Source: Varanus komodoensis
Taxonomy: Eukaryota; Chordata; Lepidosauria; Squamata; Varanidae
Assembly: GCF_004798865.1 (NCBI RefSeq)
Contig: NW_025335568.1
Span: forward strand, 6,455,533-6,519,532
Direction of reading: 5' to 3'
Length of the DNA: 64,000 bases
Position numbers and translations under genes: made by a program. Below are positions 46,401 to 59,822 of this stretch, piece after piece. Numbering within the stretch: the first letter of the stretch is position 1; each line of letters opens with the position of its first letter. A model generated the notes under the pieces. It saw only the letters and a program-made list of their open reading frames with translations. It did no database searches and was not told where the DNA came from.

Positions 46401-46681
46401 AAGGGAGGTGAAAATCCAGTGGATTTTCAAATTCTAGTTGTTCAGACCAGTGATGGTGCCAACATAACTCTAGTGAAGAACTGAGGCTGTCCCTAATATT
46501 ACAGGCCAAGTTACAGCTCCAGTCAGAGGGTCCCTCCTCAAGCAACAATGCGTAGAAGAAGACGCCATGTTTGTAACTCTGAAAGCACCTTGCGGATTTT
46601 CAGGATTCATTTCTCCTGGTGAGAGGCTGTGCAACGTTTTAGTTTGTCTGTAGTATACTGGAATTGCAGAGTTGTTAAGTA

Positions 46682-49307
<2,626 letters not shown>

Positions 49308-49640
49308 ATCATAGAAGAGTAGAGCTGGAAGGGGCCATGAAGGCCATCGAGTCCAACCCCCTGCTGATGCAGGACACCAAGTCACACCGTCCCACTCAGG
49401 TGGCTGTCCAGTTTTGCCCTGAATGTCTCCCGTGTGGGAGAGCCCACCACCCTTCCAGGCAGCTGGTCCCACTGTTGTGTTGCTCTGACAGTGAGGAAGC
49501 TCTTCCTGATACCCAGCCTGAATCTGGGTTGCCGCAACTTGAATTGGTTATTCCATGTCCTGCACTCTGGCACTGGCAAGAAGAGATCTTGACCTCCCTC
49601 TTTGCGACAGCCTTTGAGGTACTTATAGAGGGATAAATAA
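49308..49640 (-). mobile_element. CR1 LINE 3' end with ORF2 C-terminus
   Basis: The low end reads GGATCATAGAAGAGTAGAGC. The minus strand has an open frame to 49382 with LYKYLKGCRKEGGQDLF, FRLGIRKSFLTVRATQQWDQ and ETFRAKLDSHLSG, the C-terminus of CR1 ORF2 (family pattern FRLDIRKKFFTVRVVRHWNRLP). The frame stays open through this part, so the copy is less decayed than the one at 46682. Confidence 0.88.
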
Positions 49641-49990
49641 GTGGTACTTCTATTAGCTCTGGATGATGGGTTTTGTGTAAGTCTCGCCATGAGTTTTCTT
49701 GCAGTGGGATGTGTAGCTTCAAAGGACTGAATGAACACATCTGGACAGAAGCAGGTGCAGGCACAAATAAAGTTGTTGAGTCCTTGTGTAATGTTGTGTG
49801 AATGCATGGGTAGGCCATAGGTATAGAGGGTACTTGCATCATATGAACTAGGCCTCCTCAGCTTGTGGAGGTATGGCTTGGTAGACCTGCAGCTGAGATG
49901 AAGCCTTTGGTGTGTGGCGGCTCCTTTCCAGCCCCCACGTCTGTGGGGCTTCTGTGAACCAGATCTGTCTACCTACCTAGAGGAATAATG

Positions 49991-50004
49991 CTATCTATCT
50001 ATCT
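49991..50004 (+). repeat. (TATC)n microsatellite
   Basis: CTATCTATCTATCT immediately before the SINE at 50006. Confidence 0.85.
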
Positions 50005-50005
50005 A

Positions 50006-50256
50006 GAGAGCCAGTGTGGCGCAGTGGTGAAGAGCACGGGACTGGGTCTCAGGCGATCCGGGTTCTAGTCCCCGCTCGGCCATGGAGCCAACTGGGTGAC
50101 TTTGGGCCAGTCACAGACTCTCAGCCCAGCCTACCTCACAGGGTTGTTGCTGTGGGGATAAGATGGAGGAGGAGAACGACGTAAGCTGCCTTGAGCCCTT
50201 TGAGGAAAAAGGCAGGGTATAAAGTGAAAAACAAATTGAAAAATAAATAAATATTG
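50006..50256 (+). mobile_element. Sauria-type tRNA-derived SINE, best copy
   Basis: GAGAGCCAGTGTGGCGCAGT, GATCCGGGTTCTAGTCCCCG (clear B box), CTGGGTGACTTTGGGCCAGT, GGGGATAAGATGGAGGAGGA, GACGTAAGCTGCCTTGAGCC, then AAAAAGGCAGGGTATAAAGT and an AAAT-rich tail. Both CpGs of the head are preserved, so it is relatively young. It sits directly after a short (TATC)n repeat. Confidence 0.94.
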
Positions 50257-50439
50257 GTCATGATCTGATTCAGTATCTCAATAAGTGAGAGCCAAAAAGC
50301 CGTTTGTTAGAAAGCGATGCCATTTTAGCTTGCTTTGCTGATATGAAGCTAAGATGATGCATTTCCTAGATTCTGATTTGTACTAATACTGCAAATTGTG
50401 GGAATCTGCATTGATGGCACACATATCCTTAGCAAGAAT

Positions 50440-50825
50440 TCATACTGAGGGAAATGGGTCTTTTCAGCCTGGAGAAGAGGAGACTCCAAGAGGATCTGTG
50501 ACAACTAGATACATGAGGGGGTATCACATGGGGTTGGGCAGAGACCTGTTTTCCCCTTAGGAGTGGGGATGGACGTGTTCCAACAGAGTGAAGCTCAGGG
50601 AACCAAGGTTCGAGTTGGATGCCAGGAAGTACTTCCTGACAGTTAGGACCCCCAGGGCGTGGAATGGGCTTCCCTGGGAGGTGATTGAAGCCCCATTGGT
50701 GAGGGTGTTCAAAGATAGGCTGGACGTGCACATGGTAGGCATGTCATAAGTGGATCCAGCTGGAGCCAGGGGGGTCAGACTAGATGGCCAGGGAGACCCC
50801 TTTCAACTTGCTCTGTTTCTCTGTT
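50440..50825 (+). mobile_element. CR1 LINE 3' end
   Basis: GGGTCTTTTCAGCCTGGAGA through GGAACCAAGGTTCGAGTTGG, ACAGTTAGGACCCCCAGGGC and GGTCAGACTAGATGGCCAGG to CTCTGTTTCTCTG. End of ORF2 plus 3' UTR, same subfamily as 40790. Confidence 0.88.
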
Positions 50826-51016
50826 TTGTTTGTTTGCTTGCTTTTGAGCTTGCAAACTATGGTCAGTCTTGGCCATGAACATCTGGGGGTGCAAAGAACA
50901 TTCTAAGTAGGGAGAAAATCCATCACACTCAAATGATCTGGACTTTCCAGTTTCAGCACAACTCTGTTTTATAGCAAGAAGACCCCTTTGTTTGACCAGC
51001 CCTGGGTGGTGTTAAT

Positions 51017-51180
51017 AATCATTTTATTTCTATACCACTCAACAGCCAAAGTCCCCTGAGTGAGTCACAACAATTTAACATAAGTACAGAAATAAATGGA
51101 ATGCAATGGAGAATGGAGTTACAATAAAATATAGTATAAAATCCAAATATACAATATTTAATATTTACAACAATTTCAAA
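51017..51180 (-). mobile_element. L2-like LINE 3' terminus
   Basis: TTTCTATACCACTCAACAGC followed by CCCCTGAGTGAGTCACAAC and A-rich sequence, the same pattern as at 45965 but more diverged. Confidence 0.5.
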
Positions 51181-51460
51181 CAAAACCAAATCTGTTGAAA
51201 CAATGAGTTATCTTATCATTAAGATATTAAATGTCTGAGAGTTTATAGACATTCCACTTTAATATATTTTGTAGTCTTTTTATCTTTCTTTTAAAAAGTC
51301 TTGTTTTTTCACCACACTGAAATCTGTTTCAATGTGGAGCAGATGTGGTTAATAATAAATAAAAGAAATATTAAATAAGGGGAGCACTTGCTATGTACAA
51401 GCTCGAGAGTTCAATGTTGTTGTGATTAACAAAATGAGAGCAACAGCCCTGCCTTAAGAA

Positions 51461-51530
51461 ATGTTACTCCAAGGTAAGTCCCATTGGGTTCAACAGGTGG
51501 TATGTCCTACGATTTGGTTAGGTCAACCTA
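51461..51530. repeat. Short palindromic interspersed repeat, half copy
   Basis: ATGTTACTCCAAGGTAAGTC then CCATTGGGTTCAACAGGTGG shows one arm and the centre of the family. Confidence 0.45.
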
Positions 51531-52917
51531 ACAGAGATCAACTGAATTCATAATGAAGTGGAAAGGGGGAATACACACACACACACAAACAGAGGGTCAC
51601 AAAAGAGAAGTGCCTTGCTATTAATAAGGAAACATGCAGCTTAACATTTCCAATGGGAAGGTCTTTAAAAAGGATTAGAAGCTCATGCTCACAGGTGGAT
51701 TAGCTTGCAGTGAATAGAAAATGTCATTTTTTTATCTATCAGACTGACTGTGCTCTCCATCCTTTCCCTTAATGCAGACCAAAACATGAAAGAATCAGTT
51801 GTAACAGCAGCTTTGCAGAGAAATAAGTAGGAGACAAACAAACATAGATTAGAATGTAAGGAGGTCTCCCTGCCCCCGTCCATTTGGTATTGCTAAGAGT
51901 ATCAGACAAGTTCGTCATGTAGGGTAGAGGAATGGGGGCGGGGGGGGCACCATCATCCTAGAAAAGGGAATGAAGACATGGATCGGCCACACGGCATTCG
52001 TGCAGGGATGTCAGAGAAATTGTGGACAAGAGTAACTGGCTTGGATTCCTGTGTCTTTGAGATATGGATTCCAGGATGGCCTAGGCAGTGTTTGACTCGT
52101 GAATGCAGTGTGGCTTGCCCCGGACGTTGAAACAAAAGAAAAAGAGAGACGTTTCTAGAATTGCATGTAAATATATGCAGAAATACGGAAACTTATGCAC
52201 TTAAAAATGCCTCTCCGATCTCATCACCCGTTACTGCATAGCACTAAGAAAAATATGGTGCATTATTGAAAGTTATAGAAATTCATTCATTTAGGGAGCT
52301 GCAAACAGGGCAAGTTTAAAGATTTTGCTAAATGAAACAGAATTCCTATACACCCTGACAGCCCCTTAAGCAACGAGGATGCAAAGCACTTGAGCTCATC
52401 AACCGTTTAGCAGGATCCAGATGTCTCCAAAGGCAGCATCCAGTGACCGCATTGTGCTATTTCTGCTTCACAAGCCACCTCTTATGCTAAATTCCATTGC
52501 ACAACAGGGACTCTCTGCTTGCACAACAGAGATGTAGCAGAGGGAGCCCTGGAATGAGCACAAATGCTCTTTGTGGACAAGCCCAAGCTGGTGGATCTCC
52601 TCATATAAGTCCTGCTGAATGTTCTGCTCATTCCTGGAAGCTCTGATACTTTGCTCTGCAATTGGTGGGTGTTGCTTGTGAAATGGAACTGGGTACAATG
52701 GAGTGCATAAGAATGCAGCACCTTTCGATAGGACCTGTCTTTTGCCATGTATCTCCTAACACAGATCAGTGGGTGACCCAACACAACCTCCAGCTAAGGC
52801 AGCTGAAAGGACTAGGAAGAAGGCACTGCCTAACCATTACAAGACATTTGTTCAACTTGTTAAGCATACCCTATTGTCTTGCTACTACCTTCCTCCCACT
52901 TTGACAGTAACAGCATA
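51531..52917. other. No recognised gene
   Basis: Short CA repeat at 51572 and a G-run at 51936. The words TGCACAACAG/GCACAACAGA repeat at 52498-52530. Confidence 0.5.
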
Positions 52918-53487
52918 TCACACATTAACACAATATTCCTCTAGCGCACATCTTAATACCTGTGCGTCAATTCCTTTATTGAATGTAAGGAATGTCTTTC
53001 TATTGACAATGGTAATAAAATTAAAGTAAGAAGAAACATATTTTAGAAGCTGAAGGCTATTCATTGGTTTTTTGCCATCAAAGTGACCTAAATTGTGTGA
53101 ATCGTCAATACTTGAATTTAAATTCCACTCTGAAACGCTTCCAACTCGACTTTGCACTGGATCATGATCTTCCTTGTTGTCTGCATTTGTGTGAAAATCC
53201 ATGACATTTTTGCACCTATTTTCCCAAATGTACATGACAAGTGTGTAGATCTTTGAGGTCCTTATGAGGGATGTGTGCGGAACTGTTCGGGGGGAACCTG
53301 TTAGATTCCCTGGGCTCCAGTCCCCTTTGCAGCAGGCCCAGTGCCTGAGTTCTGGAGAACATGCCTCAGTTTGTGGGACACTCCCTAGGAAGCAAGCCCC
53401 AAGGGAACAAGCAGCGCCCCCTCTTGCGCCAAGTACAGCCACCATTTGAGCAGCTGCAACGGATGCTGATTGCAAGGAGTTCACCAA
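52918..53487 (-). other. Unrecognised 189-codon open frame
   Basis: A minus-strand frame of 189 codons from ATG at 53487. The first third lies in the unclassified repeat at 53440 and neighbouring GC-rich DNA; the rest is AT-richer. I recognise no domain. It spans two compositional zones, which argues against a real gene. Confidence 0.12.
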
Positions 53488-53720
53488 GAAAGGAGCGTCG
53501 TGTCATTCAGCGCCTGCGCAAGCAGTGACTCTCTTCCATGAAGCTGCTGCAGAAGAAGGTTGCTGGTTGCACAGTGGGGGACCGTGAGCACTTTCAGGCT
53601 TCCTGTTGGCTCAGCTCACTTTGGAAGACCAGGCTGCCCAAAAGAGGAAGCCCACAAATGCTTGGAGGGATGGATTCTGGCAGGGTTCACCCCCATCCTA
53701 GTCCCTTCTGCACAAGCAGC
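53440..53720. repeat. Unclassified repeat, copy B
   Basis: AAGAGGAAGCCCACAAATGC, TTGGAGGGATGGATTCTGGC and AGGGTTCACCCCCATCC align with copy A at 11570-11630; GCGCAAGCAGTGACTCTCTT aligns with 11456-11474. Confidence 0.55.
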
Positions 53721-54885
53721 CCCTGGACATGTTTCCAGGGTGACTGTGAAGAGGCAAGGGCAGGGAGAACTGTTGATACAGTCCTGCCCCTAGCTCAGTC
53801 CATGTGGGCATCGTGCCTTTTTATTTAATGAAATGATGCACACTTTTAAGAAGGAGAAGAAATGAAATCCAACTGTGGCAAGTCCACAGTACATTGGTAC
53901 AATATGGGAAACAAGACTGGGTAATTTTGAACTGCAAAATCCAAAGAGAAATACAGACACTGAGAATTCTAGAGTTATCCCTTGATTTTATTATACTTTG
54001 CTTTATTTTATTTTAAACTGCCTGCTAGCCCTTGGGACATGGAACTGACTGAATATCATGGGACTTAAAGTAATGACAGCAAAAATGAAACCAAACCAGG
54101 TCTGACAGAGCCTTGGGATGCTTTGCACTGCTCAAGTTTCCCATGCAGCTGTGCAAAGGTTTGCGATCTTGTGATTTGTCCATGTGGAGAAAGGTTAGTA
54201 TGCACCTGTGGGAATCTGCTGGCCACCATCTCTTCCATCACAGTTTTGCTGGGGAAAAGTGTCACCGTATCTCAGAAAGAGCTTTTCATTCAGCGCATTC
54301 ACTGCCCAGTTGCCTTTACTTACCAGCCTTCCTCCTGCAGTTTGGGGCTTCTTATACTGACCGATCCCATAAACTTTCCTGGCCTGAAACAATGGGGATT
54401 CCAGTGAGACAAGACACGGCCTTTCAGAAATCAGGAAAACCAGGAGATATTCCTAATGCTGTTGCTCTTTTAATTATCATTTTAATAGGGAAATGGAAAC
54501 CGAGGGCTGCTTTTTCCTCTGCATTAGAAGAGATACATTAAAGACTCATGAAAGCCATTTGTAAAGGGAGAATGATGCATGAAACTAGAATTCCCAGTGT
54601 GCGAAAAGCAGACAATGCTGAATTATGATAATTAGTGCTGTAGCATATTCTCCTCAGCCAGAAACCATCCTGCAATGTAAGACTTCTGGGCAACACCATG
54701 AAAGCTGCAGTGTTCATGCCACTAATGATGCCTTAACAATCACAACCCTCACAACTCCATGCATTGCACCACTTGGAAAAAAAGTAACAGGTCCTCCATT
54801 TTCTAAGGCCCAATTTGTGCCTGCTGCTAGAAATACAGAAGTGATTTCATTGTGTTTTTTCATGTGAGATTGTCCAGCAAATATA
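53721..54885. other. No recognised gene
   Basis: A 142-codon plus frame (54113-54541) runs into AT-rich sequence and matches nothing known. Confidence 0.45.
54440..54560. promoter_or_regulatory. Candidate conserved noncoding element
   Basis: TCTTTTAATTATCATTTTAA then a purine-rich stretch ending TGATGCATGAAACTAG. Inference only. Confidence 0.15.
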
Positions 54886-55258
54886 GACTCATAGCATCAT
54901 AGAATAACAGAGTTGGAAAGGACCAAGAAGGCCTCCAGGTCCAATCCTTCGCCCAGTGCAAGTCTCCAAGTTAAAGCGTCCCTCTCAAATGGCTGTCCAA
55001 CTACCTCTTGGATGCCTCTAGTGTAGGAGAGCCCACAATTTCCCAAGGTAATTGATTCCATTGTCATGTTGCTCAGACTGTCAGGAAGGTCTTCCTGATA
55101 TTCAGTCAGAATGTGGCTTCCTGCAACTTGAGCCCATTATTCCACGTCCTGCAGGCTGGGAAGATGAAGCAGAGATCCTGGCCTGCCTCTGTGTGACAAC
55201 CTTTCAAGTACTTGAGAAGAGCTACCCTATCTCAGTCTTTTCTCCACAAGGAACACGT
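54886..55258 (-). mobile_element. CR1 LINE 3' region
   Basis: CTCATAGCATCATAGAATAA then CAGAGTTGGAAAGGACCAAG, TAGTGTAGGAGAGCCCACAA, ACTTGAGCCCATTATTCCAC and TTTCAAGTACTTGAGAAGAG: reverse complement of the CR1 3' terminus and ORF2 end. Confidence 0.85.
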
Positions 55259-56949
55259 TGATTGGACCAGCCCCATTTTTTTCTCAACCAAGGCAAAGGA
55301 TACCCTGCCCCAACCACTACAAAATTTCATATACAAAGGATGATCAGGTTGCCTGTTGAATTTTACTTTCCCACTGGGGACAGGATTACCTCCTTTCCTG
55401 CACTCGGGGGCAACAGTGACCCCTGCATGGAGCGGAGTTGACCGGATCATGTTCTGCGCATGGTTCTTTCCACTCTGCAGCCCACCAGACCTGCTGCCTG
55501 AGGTCTCCTCCTCTCTCGGCCTCCTGGTAGGTCTGTGTCTGAGGAATCGTTTCATGAAGATTGGGCTTGATGGCATGAGCCATGTGGACAGCAGACGCCT
55601 GACTAGGGGTCATGGATTATGCTTGCATGATTCATCCCATATTATCTGTAATCTCCCATATGTTTCCTCCGTTGCCAGATGCCAGCGTTCCCTACCACAG
55701 AATGGTATTTTTGCAATCACATGCTAAAATTACAAATCCGCACTTTGTGAACAATGCTAAAAGCAACCACCAACAACACATGTTTCACAATGTATTCACG
55801 AATGTGGGTAAAAGAGCACTTTCAGTGGATTATTTTAACTATGCAAATATAAAAGATGAATGTGTGTGATTGCACCTTAACCTCAAAGAGCTTCCTAGCC
55901 TTGCCTACTCCAGGATGAGAGCTACGACTAGTGTCATTCAGCCTATAAATACTCTTAAAATAAATTAAACTCCAGATGGTCAAGCTGTAAATATGAGCTT
56001 TAAAATGATATCCTGCAGAAGTCTAACCACCTCCAGAAATATGTGGGAGCAACACCTGATCCATTCTTGAAGACTTGCTCCAGGTCACCTGGGGCACACC
56101 AGAGAGCATTGTGTTGTGTAGCGATACTTCATTAAAAACAGAGAGTATCCCTTGCTTTTACCACTGGCTAAACCATTTTTGGCAGCATGATCTCTGGCAT
56201 GTTCCTTTCTTGTTGCAACATGTATTGATGTATTTATGAGATTTCCGTCCTACCTTTTGTCTGCTTGCCCACTGTCATTGTTGTGACTTGTGTTCACTCT
56301 CAACCGGCTTCACGTTCCCACCATGCCACAAGTATGGAGTGAACTCTGGCAGGCTGTATAGAGCTGCGGCAGTCAATATGTGATCCTTGGTTGCTTCCAT
56401 TCAAGAACCATTAAAACCAAGCAAAAATGCACACCCAGCATGTGAGAAGGGGAAGAAAAACCAAGATAGGACGGAGGTTCCACTCCATCATTACAATATC
56501 CCAAAATTGCTGTAAATCATATTGATCTGATGTACAGCAGATACCCTGTACTGGTGTTCAGTGCAAGGTGTGGACAACTCTAGTGGTAGGTTTATACATA
56601 CATGCCCAGAACACATGCAATATGCAGAAAGCAGTAGTTGCAATACATTGAGATAAAAATAGGAGCATGAGGGCTGCATTAAATGCTCCTCCATCACCCA
56701 CTCAGGTGGTCTGTGGATACATGTGGGCATTTCAGGTATTTTCATGCATAGAGATTAATTTAGTATGTGCACTGAAACTTACCAGCATTTTTATGACTTC
56801 CATGTCACTGGGTCATTCCACGCACAAAGGTTCAGAAGTAGCGCTATCAGGACACAGCCAGGTTCCAAGTGACATTTGATGGTGGACGTTTTGCAACAAC
56901 CAAAGCGCAGGTGACTTTGTTGGAGGCCAGTTACCAATATCAGGGGTGA
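55259..56949. other. No recognised feature
   Basis: A GC-richer patch at 55370-55580 has frames on both strands without family resemblance. The rest is AT-rich. Confidence 0.45.
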
Positions 56950-57065
56950 GCTGATGATAGAGCTCCAGAAAATTCAGACTTCAGCTCCCAGGAAGCCCTG
57001 CCAGCTTGGCCAATGTTCAAGAATGCCGGGATTTGAAATCCAAGACATCTGGAAGTTTGCTTACA
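56950..57065. repeat. Probable non-autonomous DNA transposon remnant
   Basis: CAGACTTCAGCTCCCAGGAA, GCCAGCTTGGCCAATGTTCA and AATCCAAGACATCTGGAAGT match a common reptile repeat with inner complementary arms (ACAACTCCCATCATCC / GGATGATGGGAGTTGT). Assignment to hAT-type non-autonomous elements is from memory. Confidence 0.4.
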
Positions 57066-57155
57066 AAATCTGTATCAGAAAGCAAGCAAAGAAATATTTT
57101 TTTATTTTAAAAATAAAATAATTAGGAAGGAAATTACCTCGGCAGATATGCATGA

Positions 57156-57220
57156 GGTTGCAATCCTGGACATAGGTCCCTTTGAATTTCAATGGATCTT
57201 TTGAGTAGCTATAGTTTGCG
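57156..57220. repeat. Short palindromic interspersed repeat, diverged
   Basis: GGTTGCAATCCTGGACATAG, GTCCCTTTGAATTTCAATGG, ATCTTTTGAGTAGCTATAG: left end and core retained. Confidence 0.5.
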
Positions 57221-58792
57221 GAAAGTCTGGCATTGTGGTTTGATGTTTATTTATCCTGCAGTGTGCTGAAAGGCCTGTGGCTGAAAAGCAGGGTGGTCCT
57301 ACCTTAGGCAGCTGCCTCAGAGACTGGAAAAGATGATAGGGAATAGGAGGTCAGGAGTGTATCTCTCATGCAGCCTGTCTCTTAACCCTCAGGTTAGCCT
57401 TCTGCCCTTACCTGTCATGATGGGCATCTCAGGTACATTCAGCTGCTGATCTAACTGGCTTCTGCACACAGAACGAGGAAAGGCATCATGCCATGGGTAA
57501 ACCTTGATGCGAACAAACAAACAAACAAACAAACTGTTCTAATCTGAGAATCTTAATTTCAAAAGGAAGGATAACACAATACCACAATAGCGATTCCCTG
57601 CTGTATGGCTGTATGGATTTCTCCTGTCCAGAAGGTACAGAAAACTCTTTAAAGTTTCAGCAACACTTCCAAACCCTTCAGCAATGTTTTTAGATTTAAC
57701 TGGCTTTTCACTCACATTCTGGATTGGTGGAACTCCAGCCTGCCTGGTTTATGGTTGGACCTAGAGGTCTCCTATTTTATTGGAACAAAGGGCACCAAAA
57801 AGTGTTTGACTAGGAGGAGGTTAATTAGAACTAGAGAGAGAAATGGAAAATGCAACAATTCAGCAATGCTTCACTGACCTTTAGAATAAGGGGTTCTTGG
57901 GTTTGTTTTTCTTTGCAGCTTCAGTGTTCTTTTTCTTATTCCATTTACACTATTCATTTATTGACATCCCCCCTAGAGAGCTCTTTCTCGGTTTCTATCA
58001 GAGTCTTCTCTAAATCTGAGCAAATGTTATTTCTAGTAATGCCACTTGTAAATAATATAATCAAGTGCTTTCTACTGAATGGCAGAGGGAGATCTCTGCG
58101 ATAAGCTTCTTATTAGAGATGAAAATGAACTATACCAAAGAAGTCACTTGGTATTGCCTTTGATCTTACAGCAGCTCTAATCACAAACCAGGAAAAAAAG
58201 GAGGGGAAAAAAGAAAAAAAGAGGGGGAAACACTCCCTCTAGTGAAATCAAAAGAGACATGAATATTAAAATATGATTGCAAAGTTCTGAATGTGTCCCA
58301 GAACAGAGTTGTTTATACTGCGTTTGACTAAGCCAGTCAAATAAATCAAGCCACAAAATGTACCATAATTACTCTTTAACTGGCAACAGCCGTGTTGACA
58401 ACTCCTATGATAAATGGCCATTGAGCAGGAAATATTTTATGGGTTCTGTGTGCGGGTGCATGCGTGCATGCACGTGACTGCTTACCGTTGGTTCCCTATG
58501 GGGAGAATTGAAACAGCATCCGGATATTCAACCCTATAAATAGTCTGGTTGACAGATCACCTGCTGGGTTTCTTCAGTTCAGTTCAAGTTGCAAGTTCTT
58601 ATTTTGGATCCACAGATCAAAAACCATGGTCATTAAATAAATATAAGAATCTGTCTTGCACTGCATTGTATCTGTGTTACATCTTGCTTAGTATTATCTC
58701 ACTGGAAGTAGTTCTCCAGGGTTTCAGTTTCTTTCCTTCCTTCCTTCCATGTGGGTTCCCAAGAAAACTCCCATTTTATTCCAAGAAAAGTC
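57221..58792. other. No recognised gene
   Basis: Holds the (AAAC)n repeat, a purine tract at 58190-58230 and an alternating GCATGCGTGCATGCACG stretch near 58456; no codons recognised. Confidence 0.5.
57511..57534 (+). repeat. (AAAC)n microsatellite
   Basis: GAACAAACAAACAAACAAAC then AAAC. Confidence 0.92.
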
Positions 58793-58880
58793 ATTTATTT
58801 TATTTATTTATTTTATTTTTATTATTAAAACATTTGTATGCCGCCCCATTTGCCGAAGCCTCGGGGCGGCTTACATATGG
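58793..58880 (-). mobile_element. L2 LINE 3' terminus
   Basis: An AT-rich tail, then GTATGCCGCCCCATTTGCCG and AAGCCTCGGGGCGGCTTACA, the same terminus as at 20242. It is only about 90 bp and lies 230 bp below the MYO1E-like exon. Confidence 0.8.
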
Positions 58881-58919
58881 AGGAACTAAACCAGCCGGCA
58901 GTTAAAGGTTATGGCCAGG

Positions 58920-59110
58920 GAAGAGCTGCACTAGCTGACCCTCTGCTTGACGGCAGCCGCAGAGAGTCCCAGGAACCAGCTCGGAGGGCTCCTGTGCCCT
59001 GGACCCCTTCAGGCCTGCGCAGTGAGATGAGGCGCTCAGAGCAGCTCTGAGGAAGGGCTGGCCGGCACGGGCGAAGGCCAACAGAGCACAATGGACCATG
59101 TCAAGGATAC
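58920..59110. other. GC-rich segment just below the MYO1E-like exon
   Basis: This segment is clearly richer in G+C and CpG than its surroundings and runs from the putative splice donor to the L2 3' end at 58880. It has no recognisable myosin codons. It is most simply the intronic half of a CpG island. Confidence 0.4.
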
Positions 59111-59257
59111 AAAGATATAGTCATCCATGTAGCGTTTCTTGATGTTCTCCACGATGGCGTCTTCGGAGATCTTGGAGAGAAGCACCATGTCATCCACGCC
59201 ACTCTGCTTCACGTTGTGGCTCTGCCAGTGATAGCAGCAGTGCCCCTTGCTCCCCAT
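59111..59257 (-). CDS. MYO1E: MYO1E-like first coding exon (49 codons)
   Basis: Read on the minus strand, an ATG at 59257 opens 49 codons that start MGSKG, contain [20 protein letters not shown] and end [10 protein letters not shown]. From memory, this matches the N-terminus of vertebrate myosin Ie; the spacing between MGSKG and YHWQSHN equals that of human MYO1E, whereas MYO1F is shorter there (MGSKERFHWQ). In the family this stretch precedes the motor core (TYIGSVLISVNPF, P-loop). MYO1E is an actin-based motor with motor, IQ, TH1, TH2 and SH3 parts, acting at the plasma membrane, in endocytosis and in podocytes. Similarity stops exactly after MDDYIF, where myosin I genes are expected to have an intron, and the next bases are GTATCC: a GT, but a poor donor because +5 is C. 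The frame is also open upstream to an ATG at 59344, but the conserved start is 59257. No other myosin exon was recognised toward lower coordinates. Alternative: a 5' partial retrocopy. Confidence 0.7.
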
Positions 59258-59420
59258 GGCTGGGGCGCCGGGCGATCCCCTCCCGGGTGCGGCGTTCAGG
59301 GCGCTCCAGCCCAAGCTCGACGGAGGGCTCGGCGAGGCTTCCATGCCATGCAGGGAGCCGGAGCCGGAGCTTGTGGCCGCTGCTGCGTTTAGAGATGTCC
59401 AGGTGGAAAATAAAGCCCAT
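59258..59420 (-). promoter_or_regulatory. MYO1E: GC/CpG-rich 5' flank or 5' UTR of the MYO1E-like exon
   Basis: The bases upstream of the ATG (higher coordinates, about 59240-59395) hold a dense run of CpG dinucleotides (GCGCCG, CCCGGG, TGCGGCG, CTCGACGG, CTCGGCGAGG and others) in a window that is otherwise CpG-poor. High GC also continues below the exon to about 58920, as expected for a CpG island across a promoter and first exon. Beyond 59400 the sequence turns AT-rich at once, with an ATATAT stretch near 59435-59447 that could act as a weak TATA-like element. Promoter function and start site are inferred. Confidence 0.4.
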
Positions 59421-59737
59421 GATGCTGTTTTTCCATATATTATTATTACAACCGTAATTCACAATGCTTTTGTTTCACAATGAATGTTTTCCATTTCCAC
59501 TGATCACATTAGTCTGTTGTGTCCCATTGATTCACTGGAATAGCAGCCTGCTCTTCTGCTGTTTGTAACTCTGGAAACTTTTGTCCAGTGCCATTTCCCA
59601 GGAGCAGTGCAAGGCTGTAGAGAAAGATCATGGAATAATGGCCTTGAAGGCTGCACCTGAGTCATAATGCCTTTGGATTTAGCTCTTGGCTACCCCTAAT
59701 GTGACAACTAAGGTTAGGGAAAACCTAACAAAAATGG

Positions 59738-59822
59738 AAACAGAGAAAGAAACATAGACACAGAGCGGCTCAGAAGGGGCCTCCTGGGTCATATAGTCTG
59801 ACCCCCCAGCTCCAGCCAGGGG
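59738..59822 (-). mobile_element. CR1 LINE terminal 85 bp
   Basis: GAAACATAGACACAGAGCGG, GGGGCCTCCTGGGTCATATA and GTCTGACCCCCCAGCTCCAG are the reverse complement of the CR1 terminus seen at 43020-43085. Confidence 0.8.

Noticed and set aside
54113-54541. 142-codon plus-strand frame
   Set aside because: No domain; the end runs into AT-rich sequence that looks regulatory or neutral.
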